From NCBI RefSeq assembly GCF_039523615.1, contig NZ_BAAAFQ010000010.1, positions 62,001 through 126,000 of the forward strand: a stretch of DNA of 64,000 nucleotides. The letters are read 5' to 3'. Of the stretch, positions 36,605 to 45,410 are shown in pieces. Positions within the stretch are counted from its first letter, which is position 1. Each line of letters opens with the position of its first letter. The position numbers and the translations under genes were made by a program. The notes under the pieces were generated by a model. That model did no database searches, was not told the origin of the DNA, and saw only the letters and a list, made by a program, of their open reading frames with translations. The DNA is from Psychrosphaera haliotis (GTDB lineage: Bacteria; Pseudomonadota; Gammaproteobacteria; Enterobacterales; Alteromonadaceae).

Positions 36605-37119
36605 AAATAAATCCTTTATTTACATTGCTTTATAAAAACAAAGTTCCAGATAATCCTTAGGGAACGAATTGACATTAGCTCGCTTTTTATACTATGTCAA
36701 TCAAAAAAAACAAATTTAAAGGCGCAATATTTTTAACTATTATTAAATTATTAACTTTTTAACAATAACTAAAATAACTAAATAACCGACTATCACTAGT
36801 AATATTATCTAGTGAACTTAAAGTTACAGACAAAATTGTATGCTCGGATTACAAACTTAGAAATTGTTTGTATTTTGAACAGGTAATGGAATTTCTAATT
36901 CTCTTACTTTACTTCGCCAAAATCACTAAACCACTTCAGAACGGGCTTACATTCCAGTGTAATCAACTGTAAAGTATACGTTTTATCAAAACCGATTTAA
37001 GTATAAAAATATTTTTACGTGAATTGACCCTAGTTCGGGATTTCAACCCCTATGGTTTTATTAGTAATAAATACATCGATTCATTGTTGAATTAATTTAT
37101 TGAGAATTAGGGAAGTTCT
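36605..37119. other. 515-base gene-free stretch upstream of the lan operon
   Basis: This very A+T-rich stretch separates the divergent lanC and 37120 genes. It must contain the promoters of both. The only structured element seen is the inverted repeat at 36669-36700. Short ATG-initiated runs (for example a 22-codon run at 36694) lack ribosome binding sites. No regulator gene is present. Confidence 0.6.
36669..36700. promoter_or_regulatory. Inverted repeat TTGACAT-N18-ATGTCAA upstream of lanC
   Basis: Perfect 7-base arms (36669-36675 and 36694-36700) are 18 bases apart. Each arm contains TTGACA, so on the minus strand the right arm can act as a -35 box with TAATGT 17 bases further on. It may be a promoter/operator for the lan operon; the -10 box is weak. 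Confidence 0.4.
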
Positions 37120-37878
37120 ATGGCCAACTCGGGTGAAGTAAATAAGGTTTTTTATATTTACGGTGATAACGCAAATAGCGTATTAGATAGATTTTTAAGG
37201 CGAGATGACAACCGCTTTTACAAAGCTCCTATTAAAGAAAGCGAAGACACTTACAACTTTCTAGTAGTTGATGTTGACCAAGCTGTGAGTGACGGTTTGG
37301 TTAACTGGATAAAAGAGATCCCAGAAGCTTTTAGCCCAATTGTTTTTTTGGTTAACGGCAGTGCCCACAATGCCGGTATTGCGCACACCTACTCTATCCT
37401 ATCTAAAAAATTCGGTGAGAATTCGATTTTTGAAATTCAAAACCACGAGCATCTTCATAGTATTTTAGGTGCTTTGTCTGAACTAGAAAATGGCTTTTCT
37501 GTAATGACCGTTGATATTTGTGATTTCTTAGCATTTTTAGATAAAGGTCAACATTATTGGAGCGATTTAATATCAGCTAATTCGACACAAGAATTAGCTT
37601 CAGTGTCAAAGGAAAGGTTAGAAGTTGTTAAAGAGAAAGCGGATAAACTTGGTCTAAATCTAACTGGCATCTTTGGATGTATAAGAAAAGAATTGGCTAA
37701 TTACACGTTAGAAGACTACCAAGCTATTACGAACGCTGTTATGGACAGTGAAGTGTTTGAAACATTCTCAAGCGAATTAGTCATCCACACAAACTTAAGT
37801 GAAAAAATGTTTAGTGACGACATAGATAAAACAGAATTTCATATGCTTTTTATACTTTCAGAAAAGCAACCACTCTAA
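37120..37878 (+). CDS. Unknown protein, first gene of an accessory pair
   Basis: A 252-residue protein with no recognised domain. It has no signal peptide and looks soluble: alternating hydrophobic strands (VFYIYG, NFLVVDVD, PIVFLVNGSAHNAG, FSVMTVDICDFLAFL) and amphipathic helices suggest a Rossmann-like alpha/beta fold. A GGGAAG ribosome binding site lies 8 bases before the ATG. It is followed after 32 bases by a uracil-DNA-glycosylase-like gene on the same strand. The two may be one operon. Its position next to the lanthipeptide cluster and an AbiC-like gene suggests accessory DNA; no function is claimed. Confidence 0.65.
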   Translation: MANSGEVNKVFYIYGDNANSVLDRFLRRDDNRFYKAPIKESEDTYNFLVVDVDQAVSDGLVNWIKEIPEAFSPIVFLVNGSAHNAGIAHTYSILSKKFGENSIFEIQNHEHLHSILGALSELENGFSVMTVDICDFLAFLDKGQHYWSDLISANSTQELASVSKERLEVVKEKADKLGLNLTGIFGCIRKELANYTLEDYQAITNAVMDSEVFETFSSELVIHTNLSEKMFSDDIDKTEFHMLFILSEKQPL

Positions 37879-37910
37879 AACTTAAATTTTATAAATAAAA
37901 AGGACAACCT

Positions 37911-38537
37911 ATGAATAGCGTATTTTTTAAACCTTGGGTAGGAAAACAGTATGGACAAGTTAATTCAATTTTTAGAAAAAAGATTTTAATTCTCGGTGAT
38001 TCGCACTATACAGATGAATTAGAAGTGCCAGAGCTAATAAATGATCAGCCATCAAGCGACTTTACAACAGCTGTTATAAACGATTATTTAAATGAAGAAA
38101 TCAAAGGTAATTGGAAGTCTACTTTTACTAAGTTTATGAACAGCTTTGTTCAAGGAACGGTACATGAAAATAGTGCTCAAGAGGAATTATGGAACTCAGT
38201 TGCATTCTACAATTACTTACAAATCCCAGCGGGTTCAGAGCCTAGACTAACGCAACATTATGACTACTCAAAAGAAAAGGATCGAGATGCGTTTTTGGAA
38301 GTTCTTAGCGAGCTAAAGCCTGACGTAATCATAAGTTGGGGCAGTAAGGCTTGGGATGCAATACCCGAAGACTTTGGGTTTGGGAAATATGTACCTAATA
38401 AAGAGTTTAGTGACTTTTTCTATACTTACCCGTTTAAGGATGTAAAGTTGCAAGTTCTTGGGATTAACCATCCATCAAGTGCCTATAAGTCATCTTATTG
38501 GGCAGATGTCTTTAAAGTAGCTCAAATAAACAACTAG
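37911..38537 (+). CDS. Uracil-DNA-glycosylase-like superfamily protein, function unknown
   Basis: A 208-residue soluble protein. The fold suggestion rests on KILILGDSHYTDE near the N-terminus (a motif-I-like loop after a strand), the strand PDVIISWGSKAWDAIP, and the late motif GINHPSSAYKSS, where a His-Pro-Ser segment sits where motif II of uracil-DNA-glycosylase-like proteins lies. Whether it excises bases is not known; such proteins also occur in accessory and defence regions. An AAAAAGGA ribosome binding site precedes it. It follows the unknown gene at 37120. The superfamily assignment is moderate only. Confidence 0.5.
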   Translation: MNSVFFKPWVGKQYGQVNSIFRKKILILGDSHYTDELEVPELINDQPSSDFTTAVINDYLNEEIKGNWKSTFTKFMNSFVQGTVHENSAQEELWNSVAFYNYLQIPAGSEPRLTQHYDYSKEKDRDAFLEVLSELKPDVIISWGSKAWDAIPEDFGFGKYVPNKEFSDFFYTYPFKDVKLQVLGINHPSSAYKSSYWADVFKVAQINN

Positions 38538-38601
38538 ATTTAAGTGCACCTTGGCTGATTCTGAGAGTTGCTCTTGATAATAATGGTTTAGCTAATTGCA
38601 G

Positions 38602-38630
38602 TCGTTACGTCTTTTTAATTGGCGTAACGA
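38602..38630. other. Inverted repeat after the 37120-38537 gene pair
   Basis: Eight-base perfect arms TCGTTACG/CGTAACGA surround a 13-base loop containing TTTTT. It lies 65 bases past the stop. It could be a weak terminator or a protein site; there is no T run after the stem. Confidence 0.4.
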
Positions 38631-38821
38631 TCATCTATCAATGTTTTAGCCGTCATAAGTTCTATTCAATTGTTTCAATCTGGTAGTTGAACAGGCTTTT
38701 GAATGATGTGGCTTTTGAACCACGGCTCATATTATAAAACCGTGACCAGAAACAGTTGACCACGACAGATCCATTATTTTAATAATGGTAAGTCTATAAT
38801 TTGGAGTTCAATCTTAGGCAG

Positions 38822-39595
38822 TCAATATAATGGTTCAATTTCAAGCTCAAGTATTTGTTTTTCTATTGTCGACCTTAGGTTTTTAAACTGTTGTAATTGT
38901 TTACCTGTGTTTAAAATATCAAACTGACTTTCAATTAATGCTTTGTTAGCGGCAATAGCAATATCAATAACGTACTTTTGATAAGATAGTGCTCCACCTC
39001 TAACTTGATACTCTCTAAGTGCCAAATACAAGACTCTTAATCTCGAAGAAATACCATCAAAGTTAGCACAAGCTTGCTTAGTGGCAGGAGGTAGCTCTTT
39101 AATACCATAAGACCTTAATTCTTCTGCAAACTTGCGAGCAGCTACCTGAGCTTCTTTGATTATGCAAACTTGATAAATCGAATAATAGTTTTCATTTACT
39201 CCTGCTAAACATTTCCTATTAATTAACTCTCCGACCTCAGTTAAATTGTGATCTAGTGTTAATCGAATATCAGGTAAAGTCATCGCATCTAAATTTTGTT
39301 TAGCGATCATCTTCTGAATGTTATTGTTTTCTTCAGCCTCTTTGATGACAGCCGTTAGTTCATCTCTTTGCAAGTTTGTTGAGTGAACTAAGAACCAAAT
39401 TGTAATTAAGGTCAATATTGGATTTAACGTACCCCCAAAATAGTCACCAAAAGCAGCAAAGTCATTTGTATTTCCAATTGAAAAGTCATGAAAAAAATAT
39501 AGGTATACAGAACCAACAATAGTTGTAGTAAATACTGCGGCTAGAAAAACCGTAGAGGTAGTTTTAAAACGAAAGTTTTGTTTGAAAATATCCAT
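38822..39595 (-). CDS. Membrane protein resembling putative phage abortive infection (AbiC-like) proteins
   Basis: A 257-residue protein with two membrane helices near the N-terminus (about residues 14-34 and 50-68) followed by a long helical cytoplasmic part. The segment FGDYFGGTLNPILTLITIWFL, described here by its key residues FGG-LNPIL (about 47-59), is the hallmark of the putAbiC group of presumed abortive-infection proteins. No other catalytic motif is visible. It stands alone on the minus strand between gene-poor stretches. The family link is plausible and the defence role is unproven. Confidence 0.6.
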   Translation of the reverse strand: MDIFKQNFRFKTTSTVFLAAVFTTTIVGSVYLYFFHDFSIGNTNDFAAFGDYFGGTLNPILTLITIWFLVHSTNLQRDELTAVIKEAEENNNIQKMIAKQNLDAMTLPDIRLTLDHNLTEVGELINRKCLAGVNENYYSIYQVCIIKEAQVAARKFAEELRSYGIKELPPATKQACANFDGISSRLRVLYLALREYQVRGGALSYQKYVIDIAIAANKALIESQFDILNTGKQLQQFKNLRSTIEKQILELEIEPLY

Positions 39596-40193
39596 TTTTC
39601 GAGCCAGTCCCTTTGTTATATCTAGCTTTCTAATAATTAGAATAAAATATTTTTACTTATTTATCGACTTGTTTATTTAGCAAGACAATATAGGTTACGT
39701 ATTGATGTTATTGAATAGAAAAGACGATAACTTATCGATTGAAGAAACTCTTCGACTAAAACTTTAACATTATGTAATGTGAAGTAGCTCATATCTGATC
39801 TTTCAGCTTCGATGAGTAAGTTTGAGTTTCATCTGACAGGCAGCTATGAGCGAACGAGGGACTCCGGTAGCCTGACTTTTTCTACACCATATCCATTAAA
39901 AGCACTTTAGCTTTGATTGTAAAAAGCCCCAAAAATAGAAATAACTGTTAGTAATATCAACGATATATTCTTTTTAGTTAAAGTTTGTTCTGATGCTCCT
40001 TATAGTTATAACGCCTGAAACCGAGTCTGCGATTATACAAACTGAAGCTCGTATGAAAATCCGACAAAACCCATAGATTCCATTGTTACCACTTGATATC
40101 TATATCATTTTATTTATTATTCCTCGTCAAATTCTGAATGAAAAGCAATAAATATCTATTCATCGTTTGTACAGTAAAAATAAAAGGAGAGTT
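39596..40193. other. 598-base gene-free stretch in the accessory island
   Basis: No open frame of quality was found. The part at about 39840-39880 is less A+T-rich than its surroundings and looks like a remnant of repeated or mobile DNA, with CAGGC and GCCTG on its two flanks, but no complete element is visible. The last 60 bases carry the promoter region of the lipoprotein gene that follows. Confidence 0.5.
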
Positions 40194-41345
40194 ATGAAAA
40201 GTTTGGGATCACTATCTACGGCACTTATAAGTGCTGTCATTATTTCAGGGTGTAAGTCAACACCAGATGTAACGCCAGAGCTGGAATTAGGTACATCCGT
40301 CATTGGCTCTGCTCCCGTTGCATCTTCGAACTTCAAAGGCGTTTTCCAAAGCCTTGCTAAATCTAAAAACGCGACTATCTTAACTTCAAACAACAAATAC
40401 GGCACTTTTGATTGGTTTGTTGTGAGCGATGTGGAACATCCTAGACCTGTTTATGCTGACGACTCGAAACTCGTTGGTGTTTTCAAACAATCTTGCAACG
40501 GAACGGTCGTGGTGAATGGGCCTACGCCAAACCCGTTAGAGTTATATGACTTAGGGGTTAACGGCAGTATTTCATTTGAAAAGCTCGGTTTGTCGTCAGA
40601 AACACTAGATGTATTTGCCAACCGCAGTCGCAGTGATTACGTCAGTGGAGGACAGATTCAAAGTGTTGCACGCTATTCAGTTGGAATATGGAATGAAGCA
40701 TTCACAAGTGCACATAACAGGTTTTTTATAGAACCGGACTATCCACAAAATTCCTATTTTTGTGTTCAAAACCAGGAGTTGGTTGAGGCCATTTGGCTGG
40801 GGTTTGGTTGGGAAAAATCGAACCTGGGTGATCTACCCAGAAATCTCGCCTTGTATTTTGGCAAGGAAATACAGCTGGATGCCTGGGTCAATGAAAAAGT
40901 AAGGCGGTGGAAAGTGAATGCGGACGATGTCATAGCCAAACAAAAAGCTGAGAGACGTAAAAAAGAAGCTAAACAAAAAGCTGCGAGACGAAAAAGCGAA
41001 GCCAATCGAGCTAAATATGCTGAATATAGTGAGCATATGAAAGCCCACAAAGCCGCTTGGTCAAAGAGGCTTACGCGGAATTACGGAATTGGGGATGAGG
41101 TTTGTAGTTACGACGACAACAAACGCGGCAATGTTGAAATGGCTAACGGCACCAATCTAAAAGTGTTTTGGGCCAAAAAATTTGTTGGTAGTAGATACTC
41201 TGGAGGCAATGGTATGTTTTTTGGTAAGTTCCCTTACAAAAAATTTACCGATGATTACACCTTTCAGTTGGAGTACTTATCGATCAATGAATACCAATGG
41301 GTGACTAAAGACGATGTGTCAATTTGCACCATTGACGCCATGTAA
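40194..41345 (+). CDS. Lipoprotein with basic helical segment, function unknown
   Basis: A 383-residue protein using the ATG at 40194, which has AGGAGA directly upstream; an upstream ATG at 40167 would spoil the signal peptide. The lipobox is IISGC, with Cys20. The mature protein has an alpha/beta-looking N-terminal domain, then a very Lys/Arg/Ala-rich helix (about residues 250-295, repeats of KQKAERRKKEA type), then a C-terminal domain of about 80 residues starting GIGDEVCSY, which looks like a small barrel. No family is recognised. It lies alone in the island and may be envelope-anchored. Confidence 0.7.
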   Translation: MKSLGSLSTALISAVIISGCKSTPDVTPELELGTSVIGSAPVASSNFKGVFQSLAKSKNATILTSNNKYGTFDWFVVSDVEHPRPVYADDSKLVGVFKQSCNGTVVVNGPTPNPLELYDLGVNGSISFEKLGLSSETLDVFANRSRSDYVSGGQIQSVARYSVGIWNEAFTSAHNRFFIEPDYPQNSYFCVQNQELVEAIWLGFGWEKSNLGDLPRNLALYFGKEIQLDAWVNEKVRRWKVNADDVIAKQKAERRKKEAKQKAARRKSEANRAKYAEYSEHMKAHKAAWSKRLTRNYGIGDEVCSYDDNKRGNVEMANGTNLKVFWAKKFVGSRYSGGNGMFFGKFPYKKFTDDYTFQLEYLSINEYQWVTKDDVSICTIDAM

Positions 41346-42350
41346 CCATAAATTGTAGTCAATCAAACTCGATCTGGCAGGAACCAACTTTGATGGCTTT
41401 CTGTCAGATTTGATCCAGTTCTAGAAATCAAATTTGGTAGTTCAAGTTAAGACTTATTCATTTAATGGTTGGGTTGTCTTTAAATAACAACCTTGAAGTC
41501 TGTAGTTAAGAATCACAATACAAGTCTGCGGTTCGCGATACCAGCAGGCTTTGCCTACTGTTTGCTGGACTTTGCCTTCGATTTCGCGGAATAAATAACT
41601 TGTACTGCCTCAGTTTAGCTTTTAAGCATAGCGAGCTTGACCCGCCAACGAATTAACGTAACTGTATGCTCTTTAATGCCTCATCTTAAATATTCGACAA
41701 TAAACTTAATTCATTGCCACCGCAGAAAGAGGACAGTCAAAAGTTTGGTTAACATATATCCTCCTTTTTTATTTTACTACCATCTCATTTTAGGGCTAAT
41801 AAATAGTCAGCTTCAACCCCCACTATTTCTACGTCAGTTATCTAAATCTAAGTGCTAAATATCAGGCATTCAGTTGTTCATTACGCTGAACAAGCTCAAC
41901 AACATCACGTATGGTTTCATTGTCTTTTACTTGTATCGATAGGTCACAATACAGCATTTTGAATCCTCGCTTTGGCTATTTATACTTGTCTGGGTTTTGT
42001 GCTTTAACTTTACTCGATTTAATCAGCTTACTTAAAAATCGTTTTGTTTTTGGAAGCATTGCTATGAATTTGGTTAACCATTTTTACCCCCAACTTTCTG
42101 ATCTAAGAAAGCTAAGGAAACAGGTGTTGGTGACTCTATAAAGGATTGATTAAACTTAATGGAATAAGTTTAATTACCAATACTTCCTTTATAATTCAAT
42201 CGGTTGAGCAGTAGCTTCAAGACTAAATTATTCGCTCATTTAAAATGTATTGCCAAATCTCTTCCCAGAAAATTTAGCAGATAATTAAAGAGTGGATTTC
42301 AAATGTCTCAAACTAATTTCAATTGTCTCAATCTATAATCCGAGCCTATA
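41346..42350. other. 1-kb gene-poor stretch at the end of the accessory island
   Basis: Only short open frames occur. Around 41530-41640 there is a stretch less A+T-rich than its neighbours, with near-repeats of CAGCA/TGCTGG and TTCGCG that look like decayed repeat DNA. A 31-codon frame with a ribosome binding site lies at 41862-41957. Otherwise nothing recognisable; the stretch looks like the scar of past insertions before the chromosomal YhiN-type gene. Confidence 0.5.
41862..41957 (-). CDS. Possible 31-residue small protein
   Basis: An ATG with GAGGA 8 bases upstream opens a 31-codon frame, MLYCDLSIQVKDNETIRDV and on to VQRNEQLNA, with natural-looking residue composition and a predicted amphipathic helix. 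It could be a genuine small protein or the tail of a lost gene. No homologue is recognised. Confidence 0.25.
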   Translation of the reverse strand: MLYCDLSIQVKDNETIRDVVELVQRNEQLNA

Positions 42351-43538
42351 TTAGCACTCTTGCCCAGCAGCCCAGCCACTTGCCCAAGCCCATTGAAAAT
42401 TATAGCCGCCTAACCAACCACTTACGTCCACAACTTCACCAACAAAGTAGAGTCCTTGAACGGTTTTGCACATCATTGATTTAGACGATATCGCATTGGT
42501 GTCTACGCCGCCTAAGGTAACTTCTGCGGTTCGGTAACCTTCCGTGCCGTTTGGTTTTATTTGCCAAGCACTTAAGGTTTGTACCACGGCATCAAACTCT
42601 TTGTGTTGCAGTTGCTTTAGAGGCTTGTCGGCAAGCTTTTGCTCGGCTAATAATACTTCAACAAAACGTTTAGGCAGCCATTGCGCTAAGGTGTTTTTAA
42701 GACTTTGATTTGGCGACTTTTGTTTTTGTTCCGTTAGGCTTTGTTCAACGTCCATGCTTGGCAATAAATCTATGCTTAACGCTTCGCCCGGTAACCAGTA
42801 GTTAGAAATTTGTAAAACAACCGGTCCAGATAAACCACGGTGAGTAAATAACATGTCTGCCGCAAAGGAGGTTTGATCTTTAGACTCGATTCGCACTGGT
42901 AAACTTACGCCAGAAAGCTCTGACAAAGCGTCTTTATCTGACTGATGTAACGTCACCGGAACTAAGCCGGCTTTTGTTGGTAAAACGGGAAGGCCAAACT
43001 GCTCAGCAACTTGATAACCAAAGGGCGTTGCACCTAACTTAGGCATGGATAAACCGCCCGTGGCAACAACCACACTTTCCACTTGGTATTTAACCGAAGG
43101 TGTTTCAACGACAAACCCTGAATCTACTTTTTCTACGCTTTTGATATCGGTACGGAGTCTAACGGTGGCGTTGGCGTCTTGGCATTCTGACATTAATATA
43201 CGAACAATTTCTTTGGCGCTGTCATCACAAAATAGCTGACCAAAATCGCGTTCGTGGTATGCCACATTGTATTTGGCAATGAGCCCTAAAAAATCCCACT
43301 GGGTATAACGAGATAACGCCGATTTTACGAAATGAGGGTTACTACAAAGGTAGTTATTTGGCTCAACGTCCATATTGGTAAAATTACATCGGCCACCGCC
43401 CGATATTAAGATTTTTTTGCCCGCTTGCTTGGCATGATCAAGCACCAAAACCTTACGGCCACGGTAACCCGCTTGCGCTGCACACATCAAACCTGCAGCA
43501 CCTGCACCTATTACGATCACATCAAAATCTTTATTCAT
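42351..43538 (-). CDS. NAD(P)/FAD-dependent oxidoreductase, YhiN/HI0933 family
   Basis: A 395-residue flavoprotein. The N-terminal dinucleotide-binding motif VIVIGAGAAGLMCA, the family motif GKKILISGGGRCNFTN (about residues 40-55) and the C-terminal FAD motif GLYFVGEVVDVSGWLGGYNFQWAWASG are all present. The ATG at 43538 is preferred over an upstream TTG. The family is conserved and its reaction is not established, though flavin-dependent dehydrogenation is expected. It is the first ordinary chromosomal gene after the accessory region. Confidence 0.92.
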   Translation of the reverse strand: MNKDFDVIVIGAGAAGLMCAAQAGYRGRKVLVLDHAKQAGKKILISGGGRCNFTNMDVEPNNYLCSNPHFVKSALSRYTQWDFLGLIAKYNVAYHERDFGQLFCDDSAKEIVRILMSECQDANATVRLRTDIKSVEKVDSGFVVETPSVKYQVESVVVATGGLSMPKLGATPFGYQVAEQFGLPVLPTKAGLVPVTLHQSDKDALSELSGVSLPVRIESKDQTSFAADMLFTHRGLSGPVVLQISNYWLPGEALSIDLLPSMDVEQSLTEQKQKSPNQSLKNTLAQWLPKRFVEVLLAEQKLADKPLKQLQHKEFDAVVQTLSAWQIKPNGTEGYRTAEVTLGGVDTNAISSKSMMCKTVQGLYFVGEVVDVSGWLGGYNFQWAWASGWAAGQEC

Positions 43539-43771
43539 TATTACCAACTATGCCAAACTCTATTTAATGCGCCAATTGTACTTACTAAACTAGTACAAAT
43601 CCAAAAGGTCACCGTTATCAAAACAGCGCGCATTTTCCTTGATTCCCTAACTAATCACAACTTCTTAAATAAAAGAATAAAAAGTAAACAACTAAGTCAC
43701 TCAAACTGTAGAGTATTTAGCCTAACTCCATTATAATCGCCGCCGTTATTAGGTCTTTTTTTTGGTGAGTC

Positions 43772-44560
43772 ATGTTTCGGTCATTTTTCAGTGTTATTTT
43801 AGTTATTTGCGTGTGCTTACCCACATTTACGAACGCAAAAACCTTATTACGTGATGACGATGACTTTGAACTAGAACCTATGTTTAGAGATAAAACATGG
43901 GATATGTCTGCGGAACTTGGCGTTCTTATTACTTCTGGCAGCACTCAATCAACATCTTTTTTAGCTAAAGCTAACGCTAATCACGAATGGCAAAATTGGC
44001 GAATGAAGTATTCATTTAACGCCCTTTATAAAAAAGATGACGTTTATGATGAAGAGCAACAAAAAGAAATTTTTAAGACCAGCGCCGAACAGTATATTTT
44101 TAATATCCAAGCCGATTACGAGCTAACGGAAACCGATGCTGTATTTGGTTTTTACAGTTACACCGACGACCGATTTGGGGCTTATGTAGAATACGCTACC
44201 ATTGTAGCCGGTTACAGTTTTAGAGCCGTAAATGACGATGATATGGTGCTTGATTTAAACCTTGGTCCTGGTTATGCCAAAGGGCTTACCTTTGAAGGCG
44301 AAAGTGAACAAGGTTTTATACTTCGTGGCTCCGCAGCGTTTAAGTGGGACTTTACTGACTACGCTCGGTTTGTTCAGAATGTCTCGGTAGAAACAGCAGG
44401 ATTTAACACCCGTACCATTTCTGAAACATCTTTAAATACGAGACTGACTAGTTCTATGCAAATGAAAGTCGGTTTTAAAGCAACACACAATACAGAAGTA
44501 GAAGGTGAGCAACCTAAGCTTTCTACTGAAACCTCATTAACATTAGTAGTAAATATTTAA
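43772..44560 (+). CDS. DUF481 family outer-membrane protein, copy 1
   Basis: A 262-residue protein with a signal peptide (residues 1-22, ending FTNA) and the alternating-residue pattern of an outer-membrane beta-barrel: SAELGVLITSGSTQSTSFLAK, FGFYSYTDDRFGAY and a final strand TSLTLVVNI. This is the DUF481/YdiY family. It lies 42 bases before a close paralogue and ends in the same way; the copies are similar throughout, so they arose by tandem duplication. Function unknown; YdiY-like proteins are salt- or acid-induced in some bacteria. Confidence 0.88.
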   Translation: MFRSFFSVILVICVCLPTFTNAKTLLRDDDDFELEPMFRDKTWDMSAELGVLITSGSTQSTSFLAKANANHEWQNWRMKYSFNALYKKDDVYDEEQQKEIFKTSAEQYIFNIQADYELTETDAVFGFYSYTDDRFGAYVEYATIVAGYSFRAVNDDDMVLDLNLGPGYAKGLTFEGESEQGFILRGSAAFKWDFTDYARFVQNVSVETAGFNTRTISETSLNTRLTSSMQMKVGFKATHNTEVEGEQPKLSTETSLTLVVNI

Positions 44561-44602
44561 ACTTGGTCTCATTGGACTAAAAGATTACAAAAAGGATTCA
44601 AA

Positions 44603-45343
44603 ATGAAAAAGTTATTACCTCTTAGCATGCTTACAGCTGCAATCTTAGCGCCTTCAGCATTTGCAGAAGATGAAGTTAAGCCTCTTGAAGTTTCTGCAGA
44701 AGCGGGTGTTTTAATCACGACTGGTAACACAGAGTCTTCTTCTTATTTTGGTAACGTTACTGTTGTTCAAAATCTTGATGAGTGGAAAAATACATTCACT
44801 TTCGACATTCTGAAAAAAGAAAACGAAACTGAAAATGCAGCTGGTAACACAGTGACAGAAACAACGGACGACCGTTACACTCTTTCTGCACAAGGCGACT
44901 ATAAAATTGGTCCTAAGTCAGCACTATTCGTTTTTGGTAGCTATACAAACGATGAGTTTGGCGCTTACGAAAAATACTCTACGGTTGCTGCTGGTTATAG
45001 CTTCCGCGCTTTACAAAAAGACAACATGTACTTAGATGTTAACGTAGGTCCTGGTTACACATCAGCTGAAACTCAAGAAGGCGAAACTGAAGACGGTTTT
45101 GTTGGTCGTGCATCTGGTGCATTCCAGTGGAAAGTTTCTAAGTCAGCTACATTTGTTCAAAACGTTAGCTTAGAGTATGCAGACTTTAATACTCGTACTA
45201 TCACTGAAACAGCGTTAAAAACAACGTTGACTGACATGATGAAAATGAAAGTAAGCTACAAAACAATCACTAACTCAGACGTAGCGCCTGGCTTAGACAA
45301 AACAGATACAGAAACAGCGGTAACATTGGTTGTTAACTTCTAA
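44603..45343 (+). CDS. DUF481 family outer-membrane protein, copy 2
   Basis: A 246-residue barrel protein with signal peptide (ending AFA) and the same strand patterns as its upstream paralogue: SAEAGVLITTGNTESSSYF, FGSYTNDEFGAYEKYSTVAAGYSFRAL and a final VTLVVNF. A strong ribosome binding site (AAAGGA) precedes it. Its codon use is more regular than that of copy 1, suggesting higher expression. A hairpin follows the stop. Confidence 0.9.
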   Translation: MKKLLPLSMLTAAILAPSAFAEDEVKPLEVSAEAGVLITTGNTESSSYFGNVTVVQNLDEWKNTFTFDILKKENETENAAGNTVTETTDDRYTLSAQGDYKIGPKSALFVFGSYTNDEFGAYEKYSTVAAGYSFRALQKDNMYLDVNVGPGYTSAETQEGETEDGFVGRASGAFQWKVSKSATFVQNVSLEYADFNTRTITETALKTTLTDMMKMKVSYKTITNSDVAPGLDKTDTETAVTLVVNF

Positions 45344-45371
45344 TATTGATTAATTAGAAGCTGTATATACA

Positions 45372-45410
45372 TTTCATCTCATACTTTTAAGTTAATCGTA
45401 TGAGATGAAA
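45372..45410. terminator. Long hairpin between convergent DUF481 and lipid kinase genes
   Basis: Thirteen-base perfect arms TTTCATCTCATAC/GTATGAGATGAAA surround a 13-base loop. It overlaps the last codons of the minus-strand lipid kinase gene, so the kinase end doubles as a transcription stop. The T run after it is short. Confidence 0.6.

Noticed and set aside
36694..36762. 22-codon ATG frame upstream of the lan operon as a second precursor
   Set aside because: It has no ribosome binding site, no GG leader end and no cysteine.
39837..39880. Integron attC site or insertion sequence end
   Set aside because: Only 5-base CAGGC/GCCTG arms are visible; no integrase, transposase or typical attC symmetry is seen.
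41637..42141. Two open frames of 73 and 76 codons in the gene-poor stretch
   Set aside because: They show no ribosome binding site or protein-like composition; they are chance frames in A+T-rich DNA.
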